64,000 nt of DNA from Bactrocera neohumeralis. Its lineage: Eukaryota > Arthropoda > Insecta > Diptera > Tephritidae. Positions 47,901-61,206 of the stretch are shown here, piece after piece. The translations under genes and the position numbers were made by a program. The notes under the pieces are model-generated. The model saw nothing but the letters and a program-made list of their open reading frames with translations, was not told the DNA's origin and did not search any database. The stretch is taken from positions 48,815,824-48,879,823 of the forward strand of contig NC_065920.1 in assembly GCF_024586455.1 (NCBI RefSeq), written 5' to 3'. Position 1 is the first letter of the stretch, and the number at the start of each line of letters is the position of its first letter.

Positions 47901-50900
47901 AGCCTGCATCGAGTTGTTAATGGCCGAAAGATCGGCAATATTTTCACGTTCACGCAATAAGCTAACACCGCTACCACCAGTTGTTGCCGAACTGCCCATG
48001 CCGCTGCCTTCACCATCATCACCACTATTGCCGGCTGTGGAATTGAGCATTTGCGTCTTGGCCGAACTAAAGACACTCTCAGTGATAGCCTCAACAGCTT
48101 GCTTCCAAGCCAAGTTATCAGCGGATGCTGCCTGATCAGAAGGCACTTCCGTGTTTCGATTGATTTCAGTAGCCTCGGGCAGTGATGGCGTCGAGCTGGA
48201 CTTGCGTGATGTAAGCGTGCCGGCCTTTTCGAATTTTTTGCCACCAGCCGCACCTGCTGTTTGGCCGGCTGCTGTAACAGCAGTCACCGGTGCAATTGAA
48301 GTGCCACCCTCGAACATGGATAAATTGTCGCAGTTTGCCAATTTCAAATCATATTTACCCTCGGCACCCATACGATACGAATTACGTCCGCCATGATCCC
48401 ACTTCACATCGATCCAACCATTGTGTATCTCGCCAGTAACGCTGCCCTCACAGCAACCATCCTGATCATCCCAATGCCAGTCAACGCCACGCACTACACG
48501 TGCGCCCGTCGTTATATGCTTGAGTTGTGCGCGTATTTGACGACGCTCCTTGCGTATTTTAGCCTCTGCTTCCTTGGCACCTTTACCAATGTCATCGCAG
48601 ATGCTCACCACGCGTCCATAAATCTCGAAACCGCTAAGACTGAGATAATGTGTCTGACCCGAGGCATTACGTCCATTCTGTTGTACGCGTATGTGACGGA
48701 AGCCGTGCATCTCATCGGGTGCGCACACTATGGGCCACGTAGCAGTGCTACCGGGCTCCACCAAACTCTTGTCATCCGTGTGTGTAACAAGCGTAGTCCA
48801 AGTGATACCATCCTTTGAACCTTGTAACATCCAATTTCGTAGTGCCGAACGTCCGTAGCCGCGTGCATGACGCAAAGTGTAGGCATTGGGAATTATATAG
48901 ACACCGAGGTCTATAGCGAACCAGGCTTTCTTATTGTCTTTTGTGTGACAGTTCACCGACACGCTATCACGCGAGAGTATGTCCTCCAACTTACCATATG
49001 GCAGTGTCTTGCCTTCCGAGCTGGTCACTTGCACCAGACCATACTGTGCCGGATTCACCCAATCACAGGTGCCACCATTTGAGCCGATATAGTACATAAG
49101 ACCCTCTTCATCGAAATCGTAATGATGCTTAAAGACCATACCTTGACGATGTTCACGCAATTTCTTTAGATAATGGTACGTAGAACGATCCATGTCATAC
49201 CATTGTTTGGCAACCATTTTCAGCAAATACTTAGCCAACTGACCAACTGTGGCTAAGGGTTCCATTTTCAAAGTGCGACCGGTGCGATCGAAAAGCGTCG
49301 TCTCACAGGCGGCACGCTCCAAACGGAAACGCAAACGTTTAGTTAAAATCTGTAAACCATAACTGGCGCCAGGCGCATCATACATATAGATAGGCAATTT
49401 TTCGGTGCTCTCCAAAACGGCCACCAACTTTTGCACCAATATGCTGGCGGTGGTGTTGCGTACATCGCCGCTGGGCAGCTTGGCATCAAAAATGCATTGT
49501 TTGAAAATATTTATGCGCTGTTTTAGCATTTTATTGGTTTTGTTGCGTGATAAGCCATTATCCCAATAATTCTTCGAGAGTACCGCCACCAAGGCTTGCA
49601 CAAGCCCAGACGAATGCATCTCATACGCACTAACCACACCGTCTTCGTGCAACAGTTGTGCCAACTCATTCAGTGATGTGCGTAATTTCTCTTGCCAATT
49701 CGAGTGTGGCGACAAGCGTTGCTCCTCCAATGCGACTTCGATTTGCTTTACAATGGAGGTGAGCTTGGCGACAGCACCGCGCGGCACCGCTTGCGCTGCT
49801 TTGAAGTATTTATTATAAAGATCGCGTGCTAAATTCTTTACTTGTGTCTTCTGAACTTCGGTTTTGGTTTTTATTTTCTTCTTCTTGCCGGTGGACCAAC
49901 CGGAGGCAAAGTCGGGACCGAGCGTATGCTCGGCAGTAAAGGTATGTTTGGTGCCACGATTGCTCTCGAATATGAAACCGGGCAACTCATCCTGTAAAAT
50001 GGTCACTTGATGACCTTCAGTGTTGTGTATTTGTAACTGATTGGGTTTCTGTGATTGAAGCACCCAATTTCCGACGACCAGTCGCAAAACGCTTACAGTC
50101 GGCAGTATGGGTTGCGAAGGTGTGCCGGGGCGTACAGCAGAACGTGCACGCAACAATTTCTCGAGAAACTCTCCACGGTTTTCTGTAATGGTAATATAAA
50201 TATATGTGCATAAGAAATGTTTTGAAAGAAAAATCCAAAAATATAAGGCTTTAATAAAGTGTGCTTCCTCTAATGCAGTTACTGCGAGTTTTATTAATAT
50301 ATCCACTATACTAATATTAAGGAACAGCGAACGAACAAATTAGTGGTGCTAATTTAGGGATTTAGATAAGACAAAATGACAATTGACAATGTTGTGGTGT
50401 TAAATGTTAGGTTAGATTGGATTTAGGTAACATAAGAATTTATCGAGTCCTATGTCTATTTTTAGTTCAAAATAGTATAATAAACAATTCATATTTTTGG
50501 TTTGAAAAGTAAAATATTCAACTGTAAACTATAAATGGAAAATGCGAATTAAAGAATCAATGATTTTATGGAAAACAAATGTTTGTTTCTCCAAAATATA
50601 AAATACGTTGTTTCTACTTAAAAAAAAAAATTTTTTAATTTTTCTGTATGAAAGAGAGCACATGACGCATAAATGTTATATTACATACATACAAGTATAT
50701 ATATACATACATACATATTACGATGTGAAAGCCGATACTCATCTGGGGACACGACTTGTAAATTCAAAACGTACAGCTAGTATCCAAGCAAATTTTGTTG
50801 CTAATTGGAATTTAACACCGTTAACTAATTTTGATATCTCGTCTAATTCAATCTGATTTGATTTTTAATACTTAAATAAAATTCTGACAATGCGTTGTTA

Positions 50901-53900
50901 AAAACATGCTCGTTTTTTAACTTCTATTAGTTACATAATTAAAACATTTGAATTTTTAAAGTGTGTAATGTGATGTTGCACAGGCCAGATAAGATTACAA
51001 GCAAATAAAAATATGATGACTGCATGAAAAATCAATATTAATTCTTTAAAAAACGAAACAAGTAAAAAAGTCAACTTCGGCTGCACGGTAGTTATAATAC
51101 TCTTCAAAGGTGCATTTCTTTTAGTATAAAAGTGTATAAAATGAAAAAGAGTGATTTTGCCTCAAGACCACACGTTCCCACGACAGTCGGGTCTAAGTAT
51201 CCGGAACGGACCTGCGTTTGTATCCGGCCAGGAACTGTCAACTCTGCACCATTCCTCGAAATTACTTCAGGAATATTTCTCTTACAACAAAACACACGAT
51301 AACGCAAAAAGCTTTAGACCTATAAGTCTTACCTCCTTCATAATGAAGGTTCTATAAAGGCTGATTAACTTACATATAAGATCAATCCTAGCGGATACTT
51401 CGTGACAATCCTAATATACCCTGTCGTTAGAGTATACAAATTGTACACTCGAATATATGTTTAATAAAGTCTGTAGAAAGGAATTTGATTCCATATTCTT
51501 TACTCCAAACCAAACTTTAACCAAAAAGCACTTATCGGATATGTTGGATTTTCCAAATTGGATGATGTGCCTCGAATACCATTTCTGGACAGCAAATACT
51601 ATATCTCCATTTCGTATAGACACCCACACTTTTTTCTTTAATTGTCGAGAGTGAATTTTGAATGAAGTATGAAAATTAGAATGCTCCAAAGCTTCTGGTT
51701 ACGTCAACCCGACTGTCGTTCGTGGGAAAGAATATAAAGAAAGACGTCTTCTGGTTCTTACCAAAAATAATGTGGACTAGAGACGTCGCTCAACTATATT
51801 TTTTTGCATTCATTATTTTCTCCCTTGTACTTTTATAAGGAAAGAATACTGTTTATGCTGTTGCTTTCTAATTGAAATCGGTAAGTGTTTCCATGCGAAT
51901 TTCCTTTTCCAGGATCGTATTGCAAGTAAAGTTAAAAGCTTGATGAGCAAATATGTAAACTTCAATTTTTTTCGACGAAATGTTTCCTAAATATTGTATT
52001 AGAAGCGTTATCTATTTAATGGGTGCTTAGTGTACTAACGCATGACTGACTCTCAAGTTTGATTTTGGGAATGTTTTCTTTCAAGTAAAGGATGTAGAGC
52101 TGATAAATAATATATTTTTGATATAGATTTGTTATGGACTTTTAGTATATGGTTTATATGGTAAATTTCCTCAACCTTAATGTTCAGATGTAGTTTTTTA
52201 TAATATTATAATATGTGGTTTATCCACATTTTTGATATTTTTTGCTTTCAACCGATCAAAAGACACTTCAAATACATTTTGTGGTTCATATAAATGTATG
52301 TTTTTTTGTAGAATATAAATAGTAAATGAGCTTAAGGTCCAATCATTTATTTCTTTCAAAATATTTGTCAGCGATTTCTCGAGTTTTTTGCGTTTGACAC
52401 TCAACGGAAACAAATGTACAATAGATACATACATAGGCATGAGGGAAGGTATCAAGTCCACTCGCTTTGCTTATTTGAGTTAAAACTTTTGAAAATGTTT
52501 TTTTTTTGGCTCTAGCATATTTATAAAAACGAAACCTGGCACATTTGCACTAAGAGTTGCTGATAAATTTATTTATATACACATATGTATGTATGTATGT
52601 ATGTATGTACATATAATATGTATGCATTTCAAATTATTTGGATTACTTTTTATGGTTTAGATTTTTATTTATTTCCTTTTTACCAAATTTTAAAATAATG
52701 CAAAGGAATTATTTTATCACTAATATTTGTATAAAGGTGCAAAGTAATTCCTCAAGGGGTTATAGTACATTTCGAATGCACCACATATACCAGCCGATCA
52801 AATTTGGCTCGAAGTGGTCCATTTAAACTGCTCGCAAAAACTGAATCGATATTTTTTTCGATACAAATTTTTCCCTATATTATTGAAATCTTTTGTTTGT
52901 TTTGTGTGAAGTTTGATTTTCTTATGTCAATTAGTGTGTGTTTGACAGCTGTTTGTTTACAACGTGAAAAATTTAACAACAGATTTGCTTGTAATTTTGT
53001 GTTTAGAATGGAATCGCGTCTACGGAATCATTGAAAAGGCTGTTTTGCGGAGTCTACTTTCTTTCACGACCACAAGTATTTGAGTGGCACAAGGCATTCA
53101 CCGAAAAAGTTAAAGAAACCGTACTTGAAAAAAGTCGGGTTGTCATTAGAGTGATAGCAGAGTATCTAAATATTTCTTATGGATCGACTCAACATATTTT
53201 GGTTAATATTTTGGGTATGAAGCGTGTACCAGAGTGAAAGGTCTCAAAAGATTTTCTTGACAACGTAGTTGAGTACTCTACATTCATCAAATACAACATA
53301 AATCGTGATAAGACGTGGGTTTAGCAATATGACTTCGAAACTGTCCAAAATCTAGCGAAAGTCGTTTCAAAAATGAGCGAAACCGAAAGAAGGCACCGAA
53401 GGCCATCACATCCGAGGCTTATAACAAGTGAATGGAAAATTTACTTAAGCGTTGGTATGCTTCTATTTGCTCAGAAGCCTATTTTGAAGGGATATTCAAG
53501 ATTTTTAGTTTTTTTGTCAGTCCCTCTCAAATTTGATGAATATACACACATTTTCTCAAAGGATAATTATTGGATTAAATAATTGGTTTAAGTGTTAAGT
53601 AAAATAGAATCAATTAGTATTGTGAATAATGGACGCTACAAGTTAATGTCACTTTATACAATTGCATCGGTATTTTATTAAATAACACGAAAATTAATAT
53701 AAATCAGTTACAAATTAATCACAAATAAGTTACAAAATTTAATGAAAATTTTAAAGCGAATTCAATTTAGCAAAATAATTTTATGGACGCGCAATTAGAA
53801 TATTATAACAAAAGCACAAATGCAACGAAACATCAAATCAATTTAACAAAATAAACAACAACAAAGCTAAACATGAAATGAGGAACGTATACAAATGAAC

Positions 53901-56900
53901 AAAAAAAAAATAAGGTATAAATTCTCTCACCTTCACTAGTAACAGAATCCATGCCACGACCCCTTCCTACGACGTAAAAACAGGTGTATTGTTTTTTTTT
54001 TAATGAATTGAAAACAAATGATAATAGTATAGAATCTAGTGTTATATATGTTCAAAATTCAGCACAGCTAAAGGCTATAGCCGTAAAAAAGTTACACCGA
54101 ATTTTAAAATTTTAGTTTTTCATTGGTTTGGCGTTTAAAAATAGTGAAAATAAAGAAAAATCAAGCATTTGGTAGGGAACACTTAAAAACAATTATATTG
54201 TATATGGTATATTAGATAACAATTAGGCCCATGCAAGAGATTTTGGGTATTTACTAGTCACTTTTCTTTGTTTTGGATAAACTTTTAATTGTAACCGTGC
54301 ACACTAAGCGCATATAATTTCTTAATACAAAAATAAAAATAATATTTATGCTATTTTTAACGAGTAGAAATATGGATTTGTTCTAAACTTGAGTGTAGGT
54401 GGTATGCTATATTGAATTACCTGAACTGTCATTGCCATTTTCAGGACTACCGCTAGAATACATTGTAGCCAACTTGCCGTCGAGTATAAAGCGGAACCAG
54501 CCATTCGAACCATTCGAAAGCTCCAATGCCGCTGAATCGGACCACACATACAAACAATCGCGTCCACGACAAATACTCCACTCATGCCAGTGATAAGCTT
54601 TGCCTTGAAGAATTTCTTTGGCATCCTCCATGGCGTCTTCTGTGCAAAAAGAAAAAGCATTAGATTAGGACATATAAAAAAATTGAATAATTTCGATACG
54701 ATTTGGAAAATTTTAGTAATTTTTTAATTAAAAATCTGTTTATTTAGCTGTAATTAATTCGAGCCGCACTTGGTTAGCGGCATAGAAATATTTTTTATGC
54801 ATTATTTGCAACCCTGATACCAATACCTAAACATTTCAAATATTAGTTAGAACTAAACTTACTAAATTATTCATATATGTATACCTGTTGCTGTAGTGGT
54901 CTGCTGCGTGGAACTGGTTATTCCACTGCTACTACTTTGATTTAGCTGATCTTCAACTGTCGTTGCTGTGATAGCGTTAGCTCCAACGTGCACAGTTGTT
55001 GTGGCATCATTGATTTCATTTTCCGGCTCCATTAGAGCCTGCACTTTAGAAAATACGCCAAGACGTGCAAAATGATCCAAAAATTCATCCTGTGTTTTAC
55101 TCATTAGTTCTTCGATAATAGTTAACACCACCAAATGGCCATCATCGTCATCCTAAATAAAACGAGAAAGTAAAATAAATTAACAAATTAATATAATAAA
55201 TGAAAAATATTTCAAGTTCTCAGTATTCTTTTTGAAACTAAATTTAAAGTTCTCTCAATAGAATAAAGGTATCAAGCACCAAACGAATTTTATGATCCAA
55301 TCGGTACTCGGCGTATAAAAAACAAGAAAAAACGTTCACTTCACCACCAAAGCTATAATGCCCTACACAGCTAATATTTTATAATATAAAATGTTATAAA
55401 AGTATTTATATGTTGATATTGATCAGTCTGTTTGTATGCCAGTTATACTATGCTATAGTGATCCCATCTGAACAACTTGTTCGGAAATTATTGCGCTGTA
55501 TTAAAGAAAAATCTACGCTAAATTTCGTGAAAATATATTGTCAAAATAAAAAAACTTTCACTCAATAACCTGATTTTGATCGGTCAGTTTGTATAACAGC
55601 TGTACGCTTTAGTGGTCCGATATCGACGTCTACGACAAATGAGCAGTTCTGTGTTGTTTAATTTATAACAAGCACTTATAAAACGAAAAAATGTACAAAC
55701 CTCATTGTCTAACACGCTGGCCACCACTTCCACCAACAACGTTCCCAAATTTTGCGCGTTTGTGCTCGTAACAGCTATCGTCTCCAGCTGCAATTGTGGT
55801 TCACAAAGACCTTTTAAAACACCCGACTGCGCATACTGCACCATTTTCTTGATGAGACCAAGACTGGCACGCCTAACGCTGGCCAACATTGTGCCCTGGA
55901 AGGTGCGACAGAAAACCGGTAAAAATAATTTCAAATAAATTGGTGCCATTTCTGGATCACCACGCGGTTCTAATGTGCCATTATCGTCGGCGCCGTCCTT
56001 GTTGGCCGCCAAATTGCCGGCAGCCATCCATTCGCCGGGTGATTGCAATATGGCAGCCACCTCACGATGACCATCATCGGCGCGTTCACGTGCTTTATCT
56101 AGTGGTGTTTTACCATCTTCATCGCGCAAATCTGGATAAGCGCCATATTTTAATAGCACTTTCGCTATACTTGGTCGACCAAAGCAAGCGGCATAATGTA
56201 GGGATGAGCTGCGTTGTCCCTTATTCACATCAGCGCCCTTTTCGCACAAATACTCGACCATCTCAAGCGTGCCGAAGGCGGATGCCCAATTTAGTAAGGT
56301 CTGACCAACATCATCCATACAGTTGACATCGATGCCACCCGATTCGATAGCTTCTTGCAGCGCTTCGGTATCCTTTGAACGTATGCAATCGATCAATTGG
56401 CGATGTGTACGTTCGGCACTCGAATCATTGCGTCGTACACGTGCTGCCAGCTGTCCTTGAGCGCCACCGGCTGTGCCAACACGATTCAATGCTTGACGTC
56501 CCTCGAATAGTAATAGTAAAAGTAAATCGGCCAAACGCATACAATCTAACACACAGCGTTCATCACCCTTCAATGCACGTTCAATTGCGTCTGGCAATTG
56601 GGAGCGTAACAAATCGTGTGTAATAGACGGCGAACCACGACATAAGGTGGACAACAAAGATATGGTTGTTGAAATCGATTGTGATGTCCTTGAAGGATCA
56701 CTTGTTGCAGTTGGTTTGTTCTGCGTAGCTGTTGTTGTTGTAACGCTGCTTATGCTGTCGTTATTGCTACCACTGCCAGTGGTGGTGGTCGAAGTTGAAG
56801 CGCCGGTAGTTGCCCCTGGACTGGCAGCGGTTGTTGTTGTATTATTGATGGGTCCCGCAGCATTGCCCAAACGTTTCAACAGTTCTTCCACAAGTCCGTA

Positions 56901-57684
56901 CTCAGCCAAAGGGGCTGGATCTACCCATTTGCGCGTATAGCGATCAGCAACAGAAGCGAAACATTTAAGCGCACCATCTGCTACCATTGGATCCTCATGT
57001 TGCAGCAGTGTACTTAAACTTTCGACGCAATTTTGAATGCATGGTGCATTCGGTTCTACTTTGGTGCAGAGACGTGACACCACCGCCATAGCGGAGTGCA
57101 ATGTATCCTTATGTACTTGTGAACCACAATCACGTATGAAGGTGAGTACACAATTTAAGCCGCCACCATCGAAGACGGCACCCGCCTCACGGGTACAAAT
57201 CAATTCCAATACCTTGATGCATTGTTCGGCTAAATCGCGTGAGGTGCGCGATGATAAATCGGCGACAACCAAACGGTTGCAAATCGCTTTAATAGCACCA
57301 TCGATAGCCACAATGCGGCGGGTGCATTCAGCTGATACGTCAAGATAATATGTAATAGCGCGTGCGGTAACCTCGAGGACATTTTCTGGTGCGAGATCAT
57401 CCAAAAATATTTTACAAAGCGCTGGTAAGAATGTGCGTGGTGGACAACTGTTGCAATATGGTGAGAAATTGAACATGTTGAATTAATTGCAAATGCAAAA
57501 AAGAAAAGAAACGGATTTTCCAAAAATGCTTAGCAATAACTCACCTTTCAAAGCACCGATCAACGTTATCGGACATAAGCAGAAGCATACATAGTTGCTC
57601 CAAGGCTATCAATTGCATGTCGCGCTCATCCCCCTGACCCATGGATAGCCATTCTAAGAGTGTTTCTGGATCAACGTCCCCCAT
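41977..57684 (-). CDS. HECTD1: HECTD1/Ufd4-type HECT E3 ubiquitin ligase, 2891 residues
   Basis: A giant HECT E3; D. melanogaster orthologue Ufd4 (CG5604). Minus-strand exons: 57684-57545, 57447-55701, 55152-54885, 54639-54421, 53966-53931, 50182-46658, 46419-46166, 45336-44149, 44091-43076, 42259-41977. Junctions are GT...AG and phases agree (8676 nt). It starts [20 protein letters not shown], nearly identical to the human start; the ATG directly follows an AG acceptor, so a 5' UTR exon lies upstream. Domains: armadillo-like N-terminus; ankyrin repeats (about 395-515); [19 protein letters not shown] region (about 755-775); galactose-binding/SUN-like fold (about 1170-1327); MIB/HERC2 domain [17 protein letters not shown] (about 1364-1430); Ser/Thr/Gln-rich spacer; acidic run of Asp/Glu (about 2040-2060); HECT domain with catalytic Cys in [12 protein letters not shown] (about 2826). 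Human HECTD1 is about 2610 residues; the excess is low-complexity linker. Confidence 0.95.
42640..42960 (+). repeat. Dispersed repeat family A with a CAACAA-tailed fragment inside (HECTD1 intron)
   Basis: TGATCGTTCAGTTTATAAAG near 42,643, GTAGTCACGACAAATTC, then a block TTGGATCTAAGTAATCGGAA ending in CAACAACAACAAC (about 42,714-42,785), then the family's CATATCTCATAAACTGGG continuation. The middle block matches the phrase at 51,185 and looks like a retroposed tail inserted into the repeat. Confidence 0.6.
45450..45930 (+). repeat. Dispersed repeat family A, longest copy (HECTD1 intron)
   Basis: Begins with the hairpin CTTCGGCTGTACCGAAG at about 45,461, then TTTGAATGGCAGCTATAAGC, CTCAAAAACTTCGAG, AGACAGACTCACATGATTAA, CGACTCAGCTCGGCACGC, and ends AATATATTCTGTTCAGAGTA (45,902-45,921). 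It defines the family's full extent of about 480 bp. No ORF. Confidence 0.75.
51056..51140 (+). repeat. Dispersed repeat family A, end fragment
   Basis: AAACAAGTAAAAAAGTCAAC, TTCGGCTGCACGGTAG and TAATACTCTTCAAAGG: the hairpin end only, followed directly by the inverted-repeat structure at 51,175. Confidence 0.65.
51175..51728. mobile_element. Inverted-repeat-bounded segment with LINE RT fragment (HECTD1 intron)
   Basis: TTCCCACGACAGTCGGGT at 51,175-51,192 and its reverse complement with a 4-base insertion at 51,707-51,728. Inside, at about 51,297-51,405, the plus strand reads [18 protein letters not shown] followed by [15 protein letters not shown], the RPISL block of a Jockey/R1-type reverse transcriptase, with a stop between. 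Probably two opposed copies of a repeat end flanking a LINE piece. All degenerate. Confidence 0.6.
52975..53500 (+). mobile_element. SETMAR-type mariner fragment (HECTD1 intron)
   Basis: In shifting frames: ATG at 53,008 (MESRLRN), KYLSGTR or VFEWHKAF (HTH 1), [20 protein letters not shown] and LGMKRV (HTH 2, about 53,135-53,225), RDKTWV near 53,308 (first catalytic Asp region with the ETW motif damaged), then a [17 protein letters not shown] stretch. C-terminal catalytic parts are missing. Upstream AT-rich 5' leader present. Confidence 0.75.
53931..53966 (-). CDS. HECTD1: 36-nt frame-neutral microexon of HECTD1
   Basis: The minus strand reads TCGTAG|GAAGGGGTCG...GTGAAG|GTGAGAG, a 36-base segment with good acceptor and donor, alone in a 4.2-kb intron. 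It is phase 1 at both ends and encodes 12 codons ([12 protein letters not shown]) without a stop. The exons on each side are also phase 1, so inclusion or skipping both keep the frame. It therefore looks like a cassette exon placed just before the [13 protein letters not shown] segment. Microexon status is inferred from splice sites. Confidence 0.65.
54725..54817 (+). repeat. AT-rich dispersed repeat family B, short copy
   Basis: TTAATTAAAAATCTG-like start and the terminus ATTATTTGCAACCCTGATAC at 54,801-54,820. It lies in a HECTD1 intron. Confidence 0.5.
55315..55645 (+). repeat. Dispersed repeat family A copy (HECTD1 intron)
   Basis: ACAAGAAAAAACGTTCACTT, TCTGTTTGTATGCCAGTTAT, GTTTGTATAACAGCTGTACG and GTGGTCCGATATCGACGTCT. 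The inner phrase occurs twice (about 55,425 and 55,588), so it may be two overlapping partial copies. Confidence 0.65.
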
Positions 57685-60600
57685 CTGCAATTGAATTAGT
57701 AAAAAAAAAATAATTTTGTATTGAAATTTTGAAGTTTTGATAAATTGAAGTTAGAAAATTTATTTATATAAACAATTCCTTTTTTGATTTGATTTTTAAT
57801 ACATTTGTATTTACTGCCACTAGAGTTGAAATGTTTGTGCAAACTATTTTATGACATGATTCGAAAGTAGTAGACTTAAAAAGTATTAAAATTCTTCAAA
57901 TATATAAATTTATATACACAACATAATAAATAATAATTAATTTAAATAATAAATTTTAACGATATATACATACATATGTGCCATAAAAAAGCAGAACATT
58001 GTATATGGAACAAATAAATGTTTTTACAGAAATTTTAATGAAAAATTATTCAGAATACCGGTTTTGAAATTAAATCGGCTTTATGATGTTGTTATTGTAA
58101 CGGTAGAACACATTCCTTCCGCCGAATTCAGCCTGAAGTAAATTAGTAAAATCCTTTATCCTTTATCTTTACCTCCGATTTTAAACTCAACTAGTAAACA
58201 TTTACCTCGATTGCACCGTTGCGCTATATACTATAGTTGTCAGAACTGCACAATTTTTGGCAAACTTAGTAAAGATACTTTCTCAAATTAAAAAGATGGC
58301 TGTTCTCATGACAGTCGGGTCTATAAAATCACAGTGTTTCTTTTGGATTTCGCCAACATCGCGGTAAAATGAATACACCCTGATCAGGGTATAAAAAGTA
58401 ATATGTATGTACATATATTTAAAAAAGTAAAATACAAAAATACAAATCGTACTGCGTATAAAGTATTGACTTGTTTGAGATTAGAAAAATAATTTGAATG
58501 TATTATGTTTGTACATTTATATACAAATCAAGGGTGTTTATACCCAGTGAAACACATTGAAAATATCATAATTGCGAGAGTCGTACAACGAGGGTTTTTC
58601 GCAACGCACTTTTATACAAATATACAAAATACGTGTATGTACATACATATATACACATAAAAGTAATTTGTAATCAATTATAAATTATTTTAATTGTTAA
58701 GCGGTTTTTGAATATGAATTCATCAAAATAACAGCATTATTACACGTAAAAGTAAGAAGTTACTTTCATTTATTTAATACTGTCACAAGCCTGCGATATA
58801 AACAAGTACGTTTAAAATAATGCTATAATATACATATACATTAATAAATTATTTTATATACCTTCGAATTTCTCGTGGTTCACTTCCACTTTTTGATGAC
58901 TCGTTTTATCGATTATGTTTTACTGAGTGAAATCTGCAAAGAAAACATCATTCTCTTAAAGTTATAAAAATTGAAGTATAATACAAAATAATAATTAATA
59001 TTACATTACAATAGCATTATACCCAAAGTGAAACGGTACCTTTCCGCCTTCCTGTCAAACGGTAAACGCAAAAAATAATAATAACGAAATTGTGGATTTT
59101 TTTCTCAAATTTTGTTTGTTTCAGTAAATAAATTCCAATGAGGTTAATATCCCAAAAATGTATACATAGGTAGGCTCTCATCTTGATAAGGTACATACTT
59201 GTATATAAATATGTAAATGTGTAAAAACTTCTCGAAGAGATCCAAATATTTTTGTCCGTTCATATTTATTCACATATTGTAAGACATCTAAAAGCTCAAC
59301 AATCACTTCAGCACAACATTTCATGTGCACATGTATATATGTACATACATATGTAAGTAAGAAATGATTTGCACACCTTTTCCAAAAGATGAACACACAT
59401 GAGCTAATGACTCTTGTGAATACACAAATAAAGACACGCGACGGACAAAGCAGACAGTGAAAACGATGGCACAAATCTTGGAACAAAGGCACACGTCTTT
59501 TTCATTAACTTTACTTAGCTGTCGTCGTTTAGTTAATATTTTTTTATTTAGTCCAAACCTATTACAAATTTCGTATGAACTCACTCATGCACAACAATCA
59601 AATATGTAATTCCTCGGATTTCGAGAAATGAAAATAAATAAGAATATGTTTGCGTAAAAAAACTGAAGAAATCAATTTTAATATGAATGTGCAAAGGGAA
59701 TTAGATTTTAGCTCTTACCATTTGATGATTGGACTGTAGTGTGAAGGGAGGGCTAGCAAATAAAAACTCGAAAATTGGTTCGACTGAAGGGCAAAATAGA
59801 GGAGCGCAACGTCGAAGAAATCCAAATGGACGTTTTCACTATCGTTTCGTAAGATTTCCACAACTAACAATTTTTACGAAAAATTTAACATATTTTCTAA
59901 TACCTTTTTAATGTTAATTATTACTGAGTACTTTATAGATTCACTATGTAATGTATAAAAATTATATATTAATTTGCAATCACATTCACTCACCACTTAT
60001 TAAACTACTCCGTCATTTTCGTTGTTTTCCGTTTTTGTGTCTGCAAAATCCTCGGACAATCAGAGCTGCCAGACTACAATTGAATTATTGACAGTTATCA
60101 CCGTTTATCATTCCCACTCTTCTAATTTTTTATTGGAAACTCTACTGACGATTGACATAAAGAAATTTTCCTAGATGAGTTTCACAACAGGATTACGATT
60201 TGCCTTTTGCTACCGAATTCTTCTTATGTATTAATTACACATCATAGAACACCACATAAATAAAATGATTTTTTTATTTTAGTTAACGAACAATATTATA
60301 ATTTATTTTAGTTCTTCGTTTCACAATTTGAGATGAGCGAAAATTTCGCAGCAAAAAGTCACACACAAACTGATTCAACTTGATAAATGATGCCACATTC
60401 AAGAAAAATGTTATAATAAACATATTAAAACAACAACAGCAATGACACAAAAATTTATTTGCGCAAAAATAAAAATGTTACCAATTACTGCAATCGATAT
60501 AGATTTATATATTTTGACTAATGTCTTTTTATTATTATGACGAATTAATACATTTTTAACATACTTGTTTTCTAATATTTACGAAACCATTATGATTTAT

Positions 60601-61206
60601 GCCATAATTCTAGTGTTATGAAGCTTTAAAGCGAACCGAAAATATTAAAACTTTTATTATTATTTAATTTAGATAACGCTCTTATTATAAAAATGTAATC
60701 AAGAACATAACGAGGATATTTGATCCTTTTTTCTAGATCAATCCGGTGAATGTGTTTACGAAAATTCTCAATCTCACCATGTTTTAGCTAAACAGCATCT
60801 TGCACTGAACACACCACGTATGATAGAGAAAAAATAAAGAAAAGAAGATTTAGCAAATCACCCACAACAGAAAGAAAATTTTTGACTTAAATATCAACAT
60901 AAAACCAATAATAAATATTAAGCGAAATAACAAAAATTACGCATTATCAAAAGGTTAATATTCTTTAAAATGCAAAAGATCAAATTAGGCAATAAGAACA
61001 TAGTGAATAATCAAGTCAAATAAACAATAACAAATATGACTTGAAAACAAGCGAGACGAAGAAAAAAGTTGTGGAAGTGAAAATATCAAATTGTTGGCAA
61101 AAATTTTGTTAAAAAGCGTATTTTTCGTCGTAAATTTTCAAAAAGTTTAGGTCAATGTAAAGTCAAGAAATACAAAATAAATTGTGCAAATAACTTGTTG
61201 TACAGT
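57685..61206. promoter_or_regulatory. Divergent upstream region of HECTD1 and the OSER1-like gene
   Basis: About 3.5 kb without a coding gene. A HECTD1 5' UTR exon must lie here. One candidate donor on the minus strand is CAAATG|GTAAGAGC at 59,719/59,718. Spliced to 57,684 it would place an in-frame ATG directly before the annotated ATG, so the protein might start with two Met. A degenerate repeat family A copy lies at about 58,165-58,400 (with CATGACAGTCGGGTCT at 58,308). A T-rich/CA-rich section at 59,180-59,560 holds only small frames. No TATA box was assigned. Confidence 0.4.

Noticed and set aside
47118..49082. Several plus-strand frames of 70-140 codons
   Set aside because: Antisense shadows of the large HECTD1 exon; no family features and the codon pattern belongs to the minus strand.
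55705..57348. Plus-strand frames opposite the ankyrin exon
   Set aside because: Antisense shadows of HECTD1.
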